NCBI RefSeq assembly: GCF_963855985.1
Contig: NC_087104.1
Span: 13,578,001 to 13,642,000 of the forward strand
Direction of reading: 5' to 3'
Length of the DNA: 64,000 nucleotides
Source of the DNA: Ostrinia nubilalis
Taxonomy: Eukaryota; Arthropoda; Insecta; Lepidoptera; Crambidae
The notes below the pieces were generated by a model that was given only the letters and a program-made list of their open reading frames with translations, was not told the DNA's origin and searched no databases. The translations under genes and the position numbers were made by a program. Below are positions 34,116 through 44,599 of the stretch, one piece after another. Each line of letters opens with the position of its first letter. Position 1 is the stretch's first letter.

Positions 34116-37049
34116 GCTAATCCCACCGCTAGGATCAAACCCCGGTCAATCACCTTAGCATTTTTCAACGCTAACGGTCTTAGACAGCAGAAGGACGAGG
34201 TTACTCAGTTCCTTACCGACCACCAGGTCGACATCTTTCTGGTTCAAGAGACCCTCCTAACACCCTCTATTCGCAATCCTAGGATAGCGAACTACAATAT
34301 CATTAGACACGATAGGCCCACACGTGGCGGCGGCACGCTTATTTATTATAAGCGTTCTCTGCACTGTGCTTTAGTCGATCCCCCTTCTCTCTCTAACCTA
34401 GAAGTCTCACTCTGTCGGCTAGCCATGACTGGACACGAGCCCATCCTTATCGGCTCGGTTTACCTCTCCCCGAACAAGACTCCCTTAAGGAGCGACTTTC
34501 AGGCCCTCTTTGCTATGAATAGTGCAGTCATTCTTGGCGGCGACTTTAATAGCAAACACACTCATTGGGGTTGCGTAACATCCACTGCCAATGGCAACAT
34601 GTTAAGCGAACTCTCTGAGGAACTCATCTTTGACATCTTAGTCCCTATGACGCCCACTCACTATCCTTACAATGTCGAGCATCGGCCCGACATTCTGGAC
34701 ATGGCAATTCTAAAGAATATAGGCCTCCGCCTACACTCTATAGAAACCATGCACGCGCTCACTTCTGACCATCGCCCGGTCGTACTACAACTAGGCTCTC
34801 CTGAGTCTACACCCACTATGAAGACAATTGTGGACTGGGACAAACTCAAGGTAAAACTTGGGAACTGTCAGAGCCCACAACTGTCCTCAATCCCCGACGA
34901 TATAGTTTCGCCTCACGAAACTATTCACGCGATCGATGCGCTCACTAGTCACATCTCGGTCGCCATCGGCGACTCGTCTAGGCAAGTGCCTGCGATGGCT
35001 AACCACCGTCTCAGGTTGCCGGACGATGCGCGAGAACTATTGAGGGCAAAGAACGCAGCCACTCGCGATTATGACGCTTATCCAACCGAGGAAAACAGAG
35101 TCCGCCTACGTTCCTTACAGCGCGCTGTCAAGGCTCGTATCGCGGAACTCCGTAACAATCAGTGGGATGATCTACTTAAAGAAATCTCGCCATCTCACCA
35201 AGCCTATTGGAAGTTGACGAGAGCCTTTAAGTCTGACACCGTAGCGTCCACGCCACCGCTTTTACGTCCCGATCAAACGCTTGCGTTTGACGACGACGCC
35301 AAAGCCGAATGTCTAGCCGACAGTCTAGAAGCACAGTGCTCCCCCAGTACCCTCCCAGTAGACTCTGCCCACCTCCGCATGGTGGACAGTGAAGTCGAAC
35401 GTAGAGCCGCCCTCCCTCCGACCACAACCCTAGACCCGACCAACGTCGACGAGGTGCGAACGATAATCAAAGGTTTCCGTCCCAACAAAGCCCCCGGCCC
35501 GGACCGTATCTCTAATAGAGTCTTACGCGCCCTGCCCGCCCCCCTAGTATACCTCTTGGTTGCTATTTTCAACGCGGCCATGTCTCACTGCATCTTTCCC
35601 GACGCGTGGAAAGAGGCAGAAGTCATTGGCATCCCGAAGCCCGGTAAGAAACTGGCTGACCCCACAAGCTACAGACCTATCAGTCTCTTAAAAACCATGG
35701 GTAAGTTATACGAACGTATAATTGTCTCTCGATTAAGAGATTATGTTTTTTCTAATAATCTCTTAATAAACGAACAGTTTGGCTTCCGCGCCTCACATTC
35801 CTGCGTACAACAGGTGCACCGCTTAACGGAGCACATACTTAGCGGCCTCACTGCTAAGCCACCCGTAGGGACAGGAGTGCTATTCTTCGACGTAGCGAAG
35901 GCATTCGATAAAGTCTGGCACAATGGCTTGATTTACAAGCTTTACGGACTCGGTGTGCCGGACAGTCTCGTGCACATCTTACGTGACTTTTTATCGAATC
36001 GCACCTTTCGTTACCGTGTAGATGGCTCCCTCTCCTCCCCCCGCCCCATAAGAGCCGGAGTCCCCCAGGGCTCCGTGCTCTCGCCCATCCTCTTTTCATT
36101 GTACGTCAATGACATCCCCAAATACCCGCATACGGATTTAGCCCTCTTTGCGGACGACACCGCACTCTACAAGTCCGGACGTAATCGGAATTACGTCATC
36201 TTGGCGCTCCAACGCGCAGTCACACAATTAGGCGAATGGTTCAGGAAGTGGCGTATCGAGGTAAATCCCGAAAAAAGTGCAGCAGTGTACTTTTCTAGGG
36301 CTTTGTCTGCGAAACGTCCTCCGGTTCGCACTCGTCCTAATGTCCCCACCCATCTCACCTTATTTGACCAAACTATTCCTTGGAAAAGTGAGGCCAAGTA
36401 CTTAGGTGTCACCCTCGACCAGAGATTATCGTTCGCTCCGCACCTCAGACGCGTCTTGAGCCGTGCGAACCACTACATTCACCGACTGTACCACCTAGTT
36501 GGAAGGAAAAGTAAATTGTCACTTAGAAATAAGTTGACAATTTACAAAACCTGCATCCGTCCAGTGTTGACTTACGCCAGTCCGGTGTTTGCTCACACTT
36601 CCTGCACAGACCTTAAGAAATTCCAGACCCTCCAAAACAAATTCTTACGCCGAGCCGCGGATGCCCCGTGGTTCGTGCGTAATACGAATCTCCATAGAGA
36701 TTTCGAGATCCCATCGATTGATCACTTTATGAAAGAAGCCTCTCGCCGCTACTTTGATAAAGCGATCAACCACAAGAACCCTCTTATCGTTAGCGCCGCC
36801 ACGTATACACCCCAGAAAGATGTCGCTGCCCAATACCGACGACCTAGGCATGTCCTAGACGACCCGGACGATCCTATTACCGAATTTCTGAACACAGACA
36901 TCACTGCCTTAAGCACGCCAACTACTCCACAACACAGTAGCTCGTTACACCGTACTCGCCGGCGAGTACGAGGCCCTGCTTTCCATTTCGGACGGTACAG
37001 ACATGTACCGGGCCGGTTCTCCCCTATCCGTCCCCCGGACACGGCCTGA
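34113..37049 (+). CDS. Jockey ORF2: endonuclease and reverse transcriptase (978 aa)
   Basis: This is the enzyme that nicks target DNA and copies the element RNA onto it. The ATG at 34113 shares its A with the ORF1 stop. The N-terminal apurinic-type endonuclease (about 13-225) has FFNANGL (N19, N21), VQET with catalytic E46, GGDFNSKHTHWG (D144, N146) and SDHRPV (D219, H220). The reverse transcriptase (about 450-700) opens with GFRPNKAPGPDRIS, then SYRPISLL, FFDVAKAFDKVW (D593), GVPQGSVLSPILF and FADDT (D681, D682). The thumb region with AKYLGVTLDQRLSF and the long C-terminal tail are typical of the Jockey clade; no RNase H domain is visible. Length is normal for the clade and every catalytic residue is intact. 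Confidence 0.97.
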   Translation: MANPTARIKPRSITLAFFNANGLRQQKDEVTQFLTDHQVDIFLVQETLLTPSIRNPRIANYNIIRHDRPTRGGGTLIYYKRSLHCALVDPPSLSNLEVSLCRLAMTGHEPILIGSVYLSPNKTPLRSDFQALFAMNSAVILGGDFNSKHTHWGCVTSTANGNMLSELSEELIFDILVPMTPTHYPYNVEHRPDILDMAILKNIGLRLHSIETMHALTSDHRPVVLQLGSPESTPTMKTIVDWDKLKVKLGNCQSPQLSSIPDDIVSPHETIHAIDALTSHISVAIGDSSRQVPAMANHRLRLPDDARELLRAKNAATRDYDAYPTEENRVRLRSLQRAVKARIAELRNNQWDDLLKEISPSHQAYWKLTRAFKSDTVASTPPLLRPDQTLAFDDDAKAECLADSLEAQCSPSTLPVDSAHLRMVDSEVERRAALPPTTTLDPTNVDEVRTIIKGFRPNKAPGPDRISNRVLRALPAPLVYLLVAIFNAAMSHCIFPDAWKEAEVIGIPKPGKKLADPTSYRPISLLKTMGKLYERIIVSRLRDYVFSNNLLINEQFGFRASHSCVQQVHRLTEHILSGLTAKPPVGTGVLFFDVAKAFDKVWHNGLIYKLYGLGVPDSLVHILRDFLSNRTFRYRVDGSLSSPRPIRAGVPQGSVLSPILFSLYVNDIPKYPHTDLALFADDTALYKSGRNRNYVILALQRAVTQLGEWFRKWRIEVNPEKSAAVYFSRALSAKRPPVRTRPNVPTHLTLFDQTIPWKSEAKYLGVTLDQRLSFAPHLRRVLSRANHYIHRLYHLVGRKSKLSLRNKLTIYKTCIRPVLTYASPVFAHTSCTDLKKFQTLQNKFLRRAADAPWFVRNTNLHRDFEIPSIDHFMKEASRRYFDKAINHKNPLIVSAATYTPQKDVAAQYRRPRHVLDDPDDPITEFLNTDITALSTPTTPQHSSSLHRTRRRVRGPAFHFGRYRHVPGRFSPIRPPDTA

Positions 37050-37396
37050 GCCGAGGTCCGAGCCTACCGTGGCGCCCTCAGGCCGCGTCCGTAGTCCCCT
37101 CGATCGGGCCCACTAGAGTGAGCCCGCCGTAGGCTGGACTTTGGTCCAACACCGCGGTGGGCAACCCTCTAGTTGGGTTCGCCACTGATCGGGCGCCTTA
37201 TGCGCTCGATACGGCCCGATCGCGAACGTCGGTCTGCGACCGACGCGGACGAGCCTGGGCTTTGCTACGCGAAGCCCACACTCGGCCTCGTCGGCACGCG
37301 CACCGACGATCGCCAAACGGCTAGAGTACCTTCTGTACTCGCCACTCTGCCCGGTGAAGCTGGAAAAGCTCCTCAAGCTACCAGCGCGCGTCCCTT

Positions 37397-37397
<1 letters not shown>

Positions 37398-37452
<55 letters not shown>
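37398..37452 (+). repeat. Poly(A) tail, 55 nt, uninterrupted
   Basis: This is the 3' terminus of the Jockey element. A pure tract of this length usually decays quickly, which points to recent insertion. The lysine-rich and phenylalanine-rich open frames crossing it are artefacts. Confidence 0.95.
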
Positions 37453-37458
<6 letters not shown>

Positions 37459-38905
37459 GTGCTCGGTGTTAGGGCTGTCGATGCGTCGCGGGGCGCGTCA
37501 CATCTTAATAAAAAAGCTACAAGCTTTTTCAAATATGACGGATGTAGGTAATATAATACCTGAAGCAGTAGTATTTCACTTCTTATAAAGTAATGTGACT
37601 GAAATATTTTTGTGGTGATTAGACGGTGTGGATAGACTATGAACGTACCTGTCATTTTAAGGTGTGCTTTACCACTTACAAGTGGCAAGATTGATAATGT
37701 AACTAAGTAATGTATTACAAGAGTGCATTCGACCTTACAACGCATTACAGTTATTGTAGTGACATGGGTCTTCTATAAAATAATTAAGCCAACACAGTAA
37801 CTTTTTAATAATGTTTTATTAATTTAACAATAGCAATGAGAAAATCATAATTTTCCATTTACCTATGAAATTAAGCATGAACTTCATTAATGAACCGTGA
37901 AATCCTTACTCCAGTAATGTTTACGGCACAAATGATAAATATTTAAATGTTTACATCATTATAACAGAAAACCCAAATGTGAATTAATCTGATAAAAGAG
38001 GTTTATCGCATGTGTAATTTAATTTTGATCGTTTGGGATTAAAATTTGTGGCTATTAGTAATTCCATTAATGAACTAATAAAAGTTAGTATTTTTTATTA
38101 TTTAAAGCATTTTACACATGGAATTAATCTACCAGAAACTTCAAAAATAGAGTAATGAATAAATTATGAACGTTTTAACGAAAGTAGAGTTGAACATTTG
38201 ATGTTATTTTAAGTTACCGTATTTTGAGTAAGAATTGATCCTTTGAAATGGTCTAAAATTTTATTTATTTATTTAAACTTTAGTGCCAATATAAATTTCA
38301 ATTCAATTCAAATTCAATTCAAAATCTTTATTGCATTCTATGTTGTACATAAGGTCTTAAACAATATATTGTAGTCTCAAACATAGACCCGGTTTGGGCA
38401 CAGCAACATTGTGTTTTACAAACATTTATTTATTAATTCGGCATGCATATTAGTGTTAGTAATTTCAGAAATATTGAAAAATCTTAATTTTAACTGGAAG
38501 TAGGTATTTGATGTCATAGTTTTAAAGATGTCAAGTTTGTACATAAGGCGAACTTAATGCACTAAAATTCCCACTTCTTCGCTTCTAGGGTTGAATCAAT
38601 TTAGTTCCTACCTAAAATAGTAGCTACCTTGTAACTTCCTAACTTTTTAGGATTTTGAAACTCCTATCAAAACATCAAAATAAATTATTAGGTAGTACAA
38701 ACTAACGTGGTACCTTCTACATCTCTAATCTACTTACTCTATGACCATCAATGTAGTAGCCTTGGTCCAACGCAAGGACTAGCCAATGCCAGCTAACATG
38801 TATGACGTCATTGTCACGTCACAACCGCTATTTTATCCAGTTTTGTTCGCTACCAAGTTATTGTAGGATGACATTGGATTCTGATTCTAGTGTGGGATCG
38901 TGACG
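37453..38905. other. No gene; LINE 3' fragment at about 38290-38410
   Basis: Repeated AATTCAATTC followed by AAAATCTTTATTGCATTCTA resembles an antisense LINE 3' end at 38297-38410. The rest is AT-rich and unassigned. The first 50 bp after the poly(A) are GC-rich like the block left of the Jockey, so the element probably landed inside that block. Confidence 0.4.
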
Positions 38906-39500
38906 TAAAGGTGAGTATAGACTGGAGCATTTACTTATAAACAGAACAACGAGCCGCTTTATGAAATGTCCAGTGTATCACCCTGTCACGAACCAAACTT
39001 TAAAGTCTTGGGCAGACCAAACGCGGCTCAGTAGCGGCGCAGTTTGAATGCGGGCCCGCGCAAGTTGTAATACAAGAAACTCTTTGAAGTATGTCACACC
39101 AAATTTGAACGCGGGCCAGCGCTCCAACCGCGCCGCACTGCAACTGCCGAAATACAAACGAGGCGGCGCGGGTGCGGGACAGAAGCGGCGCGAACGCGGG
39201 CCCGCGCTGTTGTATTACTATGGCGGCCATATTAGCATGACACACCGGACGCAGGGCGGTAGCAGCGCGTTGAAAGCGGTTTTCGAATATTTAAATTTTT
39301 GACAACCGCCCGCGTTGCAACTGCTTTGAAACTGCGCTGCTTTCAGTGTGCCTCAGCCGCGCTGCAACTGACCCGCACTGCTTCTGACCCGCGTTTGGTC
39401 TGTGGAAGCCTTAAAACGTTTGTGTTTTGACTTTACCTGTATTGTATCATTCGCAAGAACATTACATTACATAGAAATGCCCTAGTCTATACTCACCTTA
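38906..39500. mobile_element. MITE carrying a second MITE
   Basis: The ends TAAAGGTGAGTATAGACTGG and, inverted, TAAGGTGAGTATAGACTAGG flank the element. The arm also contains AACAGAACAACGAGCCGC, shared with 12455-12560. The element is interrupted by another at about 39000-39413. Confidence 0.75.
39000..39413. mobile_element. Inner GC-rich MITE with CAGACCAAACGCGG ends
   Basis: The left arm contains CAGACCAAACGCGGCTCAGT. The right arm is the inverse of CAGACCAAACGCGGGTCAGA, with TTAAAG / CTTAA edges. The interior is unusually GC-rich and repeats GCGGGCC and GCGGCGC blocks. The two opposite frames through it (39000-39302) are products of this composition. Confidence 0.7.
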
Positions 39501-39770
39501 AGGGCTCATTCCCGCGGTAACCCAGTTTCGCGGGATTCACTAATGTAGGATCCCGCAAAACTATACTATCGTGTGAACTTACAATATAATAGATATTGTG
39601 TTGGAAATTCCAATTACTGAACGGATCGGTTTTTGTGGGACACTGCAAACGGGATGTTTGTGTGAACGTTAATATTAAAACAAGTATGCTACTAAACGGA
39701 ATCCTGCAAAAAACAGTTCTCACAAAAAACGGGATGTCCCCGTGGAAACAAGCCCTAACAGTTTTAAATT
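39498..39770. mobile_element. MITE with TTAGGGCTTGTTTCCACG-type ends
   Basis: The left end TTAAGGGCTCATTCCCGCGG is an imperfect inverse of the right end CCGTGGAAACAAGCCCTAA. Inner repeats of CGGGAT and ATCCCG lie in opposite orientation. A decayed copy lies at 11524-11665. It abuts or slightly overlaps the previous MITE at the shared TTAAGG. Confidence 0.65.
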
Positions 39771-39972
39771 ACGCTGTAAAATTGACAAAGAAACAGCTTA
39801 ACTGCCATACAAACATTAAAATTTCATTAAAGGCTCAGACATATCCACTACCAATTTTTTTAATGTGTTAAGTGGCAGACGAGCAGACGGATCACCTGAC
39901 GACAGTTGCGATTCGGTTAAAGAAATAAACTTTAATGAAAGCTGTTGTCCCATAAATTCGGCTTTTTACAAT

Positions 39973-40156
39973 CATCATCATCATCATCATCATTTCAGCC
40001 ACAGGACGTCCACTGCTGAATATAGGTCTCCCCCAATGACTTCCACATCGCACGGGTGGTAGCGGCCTGCATCCAGCGCCTTCCTGCTACCTTTATCAGG
40101 TCGTCGGTCCACCTTGTGGGTGAACGTCCCACGTTGCGTTTTCCGGTACGCGGTAC
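39973..40156 (-). pseudogene. 5'-truncated RTE-type LINE end with perfect TSD
   Basis: Antisense RTE 3' end with a (CAT)n tail at 39973-39995. The insertion is bounded by a perfect 14-bp duplication, CGGCTTTTTACAAT (39959-39972 and 40157-40170). The complement reads the last ~45 codons, including RWMQAATTR-like and AYIQQWTS-like decayed blocks. A short scrap of another repeat (GCAGACGAGCAGACGGATCA) lies just upstream at 39871-39890. Confidence 0.85.
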
Positions 40157-40170
40157 CGGCTTTTTACAAT

Positions 40171-41840
40171 AAAATTAATAAACTATCGATGAAATATAAG
40201 AACTTATTCGATGCTACACTGAGGTTTCATCGGTTAATCCCCTCATCCCCCAGGGCAGGGGTTGAATTTCTCCGGTTCCCCTTTTATATCTCCGGGATAT
40301 CGGATTCCAGACCTCGGGGATTCCCGGTTGTACCTAATCCGTCAATTATGAACGTAACGGGACTTACGGGACAAAGTATCGAAAAGTTATAAATTGGTGT
40401 TCTGAAATGAAGGTAATATTTGCAAAAGGAACTAGCATTTGTAAGGCTGAAATAAGGAAAAAGTCACTATGTGACTATGTGACAAGAGGGCGGGGTCGGT
40501 GTCGCAGCAATATGCCCAAAAACAGAACACATTGCTCGTGACAGCAATAATCACAGCAGCGACGTCATAATGTAAACAGTTTACATTGCTTGCGTAGTAC
40601 TAAAGATTATTCGAACGTTGAGTACTGATACCTCAGTGGATAATGAGCACATATTTTGATTACTTTGTGTGTGTGAATTTCTAATGCGACACAGTTTCGA
40701 ACTCAGCGCTAGTTGGCATCTCTCTATATTTCTATGGTAATTTCTCTGTATAAAATCATTATAAATCGAAAGAAAGTCTGTTTCTTTGGTTATCTCATAG
40801 CACCTAACTTCTAAGCCATTTTGATAAATTTTCAAGTACCTAATTACGTAATATTTTATATTTGTCTAGTTTAGACTTTATTTGTTGTATACGTACTGGT
40901 TATTATATCATGTCGATTAATTATTAGTTATCTATCTGTGTTTCTAAAATAAATATTCTTTTGAAATATTTGACGGAATTATTTATTTTTGTGAAATCCA
41001 CACATAATTCGCGTGGAAAGTAGGTCTGTGTGTAATGTTTAAGGAAGTATTTTCCGGGAAATTCATAATACATCTGATAAGTAATAAATAACTGAGCGAT
41101 CACTTTTATGTAATTAAGATTTATTGAAGTATCACGAAAAATGTGAAATTTGTTTTATGTGTTTGTGAAAGGAATAATTTATTGAGGAAATGGAAACCTT
41201 ATTGAGTGTGAGATTGTTTTAATGTCATGAACAATTAGTAATTTTAAATAACGAATAATTAACCTAATGTGAATTTAACAAAAACGTTGTTTTTGCGATT
41301 ATTATTGTGGATTAAATGGGAAGATATTCCAATTTAAGATATTAATCTAGTCGAAAATCTGAAACACATTTACGATCAGTTGAACTGACGTTACGCGTTG
41401 TATTAAAAAAAACGGACTGTAGTACAATGAATTTCGCACATACGGTCATATTTTGGATGTAGGTACTTACGTCAGTTTTCAGTAACGTGTATTAAAATGT
41501 GCTTATTACGTCTAACATTTATTATCAGCTAATGGGAAACCCAGGTTTGTCTTACATTTTAAAACAGTACTTAATATTCCAAAACATTTCTCAACTCAGA
41601 GACAATAACAATAATAATAAGCATCAACCAGCATTCCTTAATCTCCTCGCTAACTGGCGCAAGCAATAACCACCTTTATTGCATACCCAATAAGCGCCAC
41701 CGCAGGCGTTTGCTATTAACACATTAAAACCAACTAACCAGACCCTTTCCTACTCATAGTGAAACGGATTTTGTATCTACATTTTGTAGGGATTGCACGG
41801 TGTGACGGGTCTGATGACGCTGGACGGGCCCTCAAATAGA
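40171..41840. other. No gene seen
   Basis: AT-rich with no recognised repeat. The minus frame 40581-40835 and the + frame 40114-40392 (which starts inside the RTE) show no domain. Confidence 0.3.
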
Positions 41841-41848
41841 CTGCAAAA

Positions 41849-42360
41849 CAGGGATGTTAAGGCTATGAAGTTTCGGTTATGGACACGGTTACGAATATTG
41901 TAAAAATACTATATCAGTTTCGGTTACAGTTACAAATATGAAATCATTTCGGATTATCCGAAAGTTTCGGATAATTTAGGTTACGGATATAGAATTTTAA
42001 AAATGTAAATCTAGGTCTAAGCAAAATAATTTTGTTAATTTTTTTTTTGAAAATTGTAATTTTTCATGTGTTTTATAAAAATAAAATAAAATAAAATTCA
42101 AATAGCAAGATGCTGCGCGCGCGCGACCCACATAGCCACTTTATGTACTTTGACGTATGAATATTAAAGGTAAAACAGGCGGGGATATAAGATGGTGCCA
42201 GGTAATGCCAGACAAGTAACAAGTATTAAAAAATATTAAGATTTAGACTTAGCCTTATCCGAAATTATCCGAAACTTTTGAATTGGTTTCGGTTACGGAT
42301 ATTTTTATTATTTCGGATATCCGATAGTTTCGGTTACGGTTACGGATATCAACATCCCTA
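41849..42360. mobile_element. Small hAT-type element with GGTTACGG subterminal repeats
   Basis: The ends CAGGGATGTTAA and CAACATCCCTA are inverted. A perfect 8-bp duplication, CTGCAAAA, lies at 41841-41848 and 42361-42368. Subterminal zones repeat TTTCGGTTACGG and TCCGAAA. The interior is AT-rich and non-coding. Confidence 0.85.
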
Positions 42361-42917
42361 CTGCAAAACAAAGCAAAGCGTGGATCGTAAGAAAATCCGC
42401 TGGGACCCGTACCTTGCATTCGCTTTACGAAATTACTGAAATTTCATTCAGCTTGCGGACTTTGAGGACGGTGCCGAAGGATGTAGGAGGATGCAGATGA
42501 AGGTGGCATTTTATTTTTAATTGTATTTATGTTACAGTCAAAATGGCTTTTGACTGATTTTTCCAAGGTTTGGTTTTCACCAAGCGCGTTAGTTAGAATC
42601 ACTTTTGAGTGCAAAAATCAGTCAATCAATAAATCAAATTGTTCGGTAGGATGAATAAAATTTTGCACTCAAAAGTGATTTTGACTAACGCGCTTGGTCA
42701 AAACCACTTTTGACTGATTTTTCCAGTCAAAAGTGGTTTTGACCAAGGACATCAGTCAAAACCACTTTTAACTGATTTTTGCAGTCAATTTTTGTTCATC
42801 TATACTTATAATAAATCTGTAGAGAGGTCAATTCTGTACATGAAATATATTTTCAAAATAACTATCAGGGGGTGATTAGTGATCGATACTGATGCCAAAA
42901 ATGCAATCAGTAAAATT

Positions 42918-42920
<3 letters not shown>

Positions 42921-42974
<54 letters not shown>
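42921..42974 (+). repeat. (GTCT)n microsatellite, 54 bp
   Basis: 13.5 perfect GTCT units, against about four in the sister copy at 515-1004, so the tract length has changed between copies. Confidence 0.95.
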
Positions 42975-43040
42975 ATGTTCCTTATAGAAACAAAAACTAC
43001 TCGACGGATTTTAACGAAACTTGGTACAATTACTCTTCAT

Positions 43041-43860
43041 ACTCCTGGGCAGGTTATAGGATACTTAGGAATTCCCACGGGAACGGGCATTAGCGGGAAA
43101 ATCCTTTTGTATGAAAAATCTAAACCGCTTAAGTTAGACGCTTTAAATTTGGCAAGCAGGTACCTTAGTAAACTTAAAGCTTAGTTATAACAGGATATTG
43201 CAAAATTCCTACGGGAACGGGAATTAGCGAGAAAAAACATTTGTATGAAAAAATCTAAGCCACGTAAGATAGACGCTTGAAATTTGGCATACAGGTACCT
43301 TAGTAAATTTAAAGCTTAGTTACAACAGGATATTGCGAAATTCTCACGGGAACGGGAGTGAGCGGGAAAAAACATTTGTATGAAAAAATCTAAACCGCGT
43401 AAGTTAGACGCTTAAAATTTGGCATGCAGGTACCTTAGTAAACTTAAAGCTTAGTTACAACAGGATATTGCAAAATTCCCACGGGAACTGGAATTAGCGG
43501 GAAATTCCTTTTGTATGACTGACTCACTGACATACCCACGCACAGCCTAAACGGCTAAACGTAGGCACTTGAAATTTATAAGGGACGTAGCTTAGGTACC
43601 GTAGAGGTGCACTAAGAAAGGAATTCCCGAAATTCCCACAGGAACAGGAATTACCGGGAAAATCCTTTTGTATGAAAAATCTAAACCGCTTAAGTTAGAC
43701 GCTTGAAATTTGGCATGCAGGTCCCTTAGTAAACTTAAAGCTTAGTTACAACAGGATATTGCGAAATTCCAACGTGAACGGGAGTTAGCGGGAAAAAACA
43801 TTTGTATGAAAAAATCTAAACAGCGTACGATAGATGAAGGGGGTAAAACTTAAACTTAGG
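43041..43860 (+). repeat. Tandem ~135-bp units within the element
   Basis: AAAGCTTAGTTA(T/C)AACAGGA recurs at 43176, 43311, 43446 and 43737 (spacings 135, 135 and 291). Each unit carries CACGGGAACGGGA-TTAGCG, TTGTATGAAAAAATCTAA and AGACGCTTGAAATTTGGCAT-like blocks. The 291-bp gap holds a divergent unit with CTGACTCACTGACATACCCA. Confidence 0.85.
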
Positions 43861-43982
43861 GGGTAAACTTCGTACGCGTGGATCCTGTCCACGCGTACGA
43901 AGTCGCGGGCGGCCGCTAGTACACAATAAAGCCTCTTACTTACTTAAAAGTGGTTTTGACCGATTATGAGTTTTGACTGTAA

Positions 43983-44453
43983 CATTTATATTATCCTCTT
44001 TATTTTTTCAAGGCGATTTTTTATAGATAGATAGAAAAAAGAATTATTTGCAAACATACTAACACACTATCAGTAAAAATATAGAATAACAATAGTAAAG
44101 GGATACATCAAAAGAAAACTTACATTTGAAGTTGAATCAGATAGCCGTTTTACAATTGAATGAATGAAGGTTTCAAAAGACTTACCTGTGAACAAAAGAA
44201 AATGAACATTAGAACTATTCTATTAGATGAGAAGAGAAATACTGTATATTATATTTATTCGGTACATCAATTTTGCACTAAGAAACGTAGTGTGGTGGAG
44301 GTCTTTGTCCCGCAGTAGACATCATTTAAATTTGGCTGAAAGTTACGAAGGAATGAAGCAACAATGCGAAATACAGATTAATTCATTTTACAATCAAGTT
44401 GATGAGTTGTTCATAAGTGAAGTGACACAATATTAGTGAACAATATCTCATTT
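43983..44453. other. Unassigned
   Basis: AT-rich. The frame 44227-44436 contains CCGCAGTAGACATCATTTAA resembling decayed LINE tail sequence, but the evidence is too weak to call. Confidence 0.3.
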
Positions 44454-44576
44454 TAAGACTAAGTTGCACCATCTTACATTAACCGTAACATTATCAATAA
44501 CCGGTGTTTTTTTTATGGAGTTTGACAGACTTTTGACGTTTATTAAAGTCACAGTAAGATGGTGCAACCCAGCCTA
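44454..44576. mobile_element. Palindromic MITE family A, copy 2
   Basis: TAAGACTAAGTTGCACCATC to GATGGTGCAACCCAGCCTAA, opposite core orientation to copy 1 (the AACCGGTGTTTTTT block precedes TTTGACAGACTTTTGACG). Confidence 0.85.
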
Positions 44577-44599
44577 AGACAATCAGTCTACTTTTACAT

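Larger units (their letters stand above)
32000..37452 (+). mobile_element. Jockey-clade non-LTR retrotransposon, apparently intact
   Basis: It has two intact ORFs (Gag-like, then endonuclease plus reverse transcriptase), a 348-bp GC-rich 3' UTR and a pure 55-nt poly(A) tail at 37398-37452. The clade call rests on ORF2 motifs (FFNANGL, GGDFNSKHTHWG, FADDT, YLGVTLD) and on the three-knuckle Gag-like ORF1. The 5' boundary is approximate. Coding sequence is GC-rich and codon use differs sharply from the AT-rich neighbourhood. With no stops or frameshifts this is the youngest large insertion in the window and may be competent to move. Confidence 0.93.
42800..43920 (+). mobile_element. (GTCT)n element with internal tandem repeats
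   Basis: It begins CTATACTTATAATAAATCTG, continues through GGGGGTGATTAGTGATCGAT to a (GTCT)13.5 tract, and ends GTCGCGGGCGGCCGCTAGT. It is the longer relative of 515-1004. Between 43041 and 43860 its core is amplified into several tandem units. The frame 42879-43184 through the tract is not a gene. Confidence 0.8.
42532..43982. mobile_element. Palindromic MITE with TTACAGTCAAAA ends, opened by an insertion
   Basis: It starts TTACAGTCAAAATGGCTTTT and ends GAGTTTTGACTGTAA. The body is a set of alternating inverted AGTCAAAAGTGGTTTTGAC modules, which can fold on themselves repeatedly. A (GTCT)n element is inserted at 42800-43920. Confidence 0.75.

Noticed and set aside
34667..36412. Several minus frames within the Jockey ORFs
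   Set aside because: They are antisense shadows of the GC-rich coding region.
37113..37745. Long minus frame crossing the poly(A) tract
   Set aside because: It owes its length to a run of phenylalanine codons from the antisense poly(A), so it is an artefact.
43041..43860. CRISPR-like array of regularly spaced repeats
   Set aside because: Units are contiguous ~135-bp tandem repeats inside a eukaryotic mobile element, with no unique spacers.
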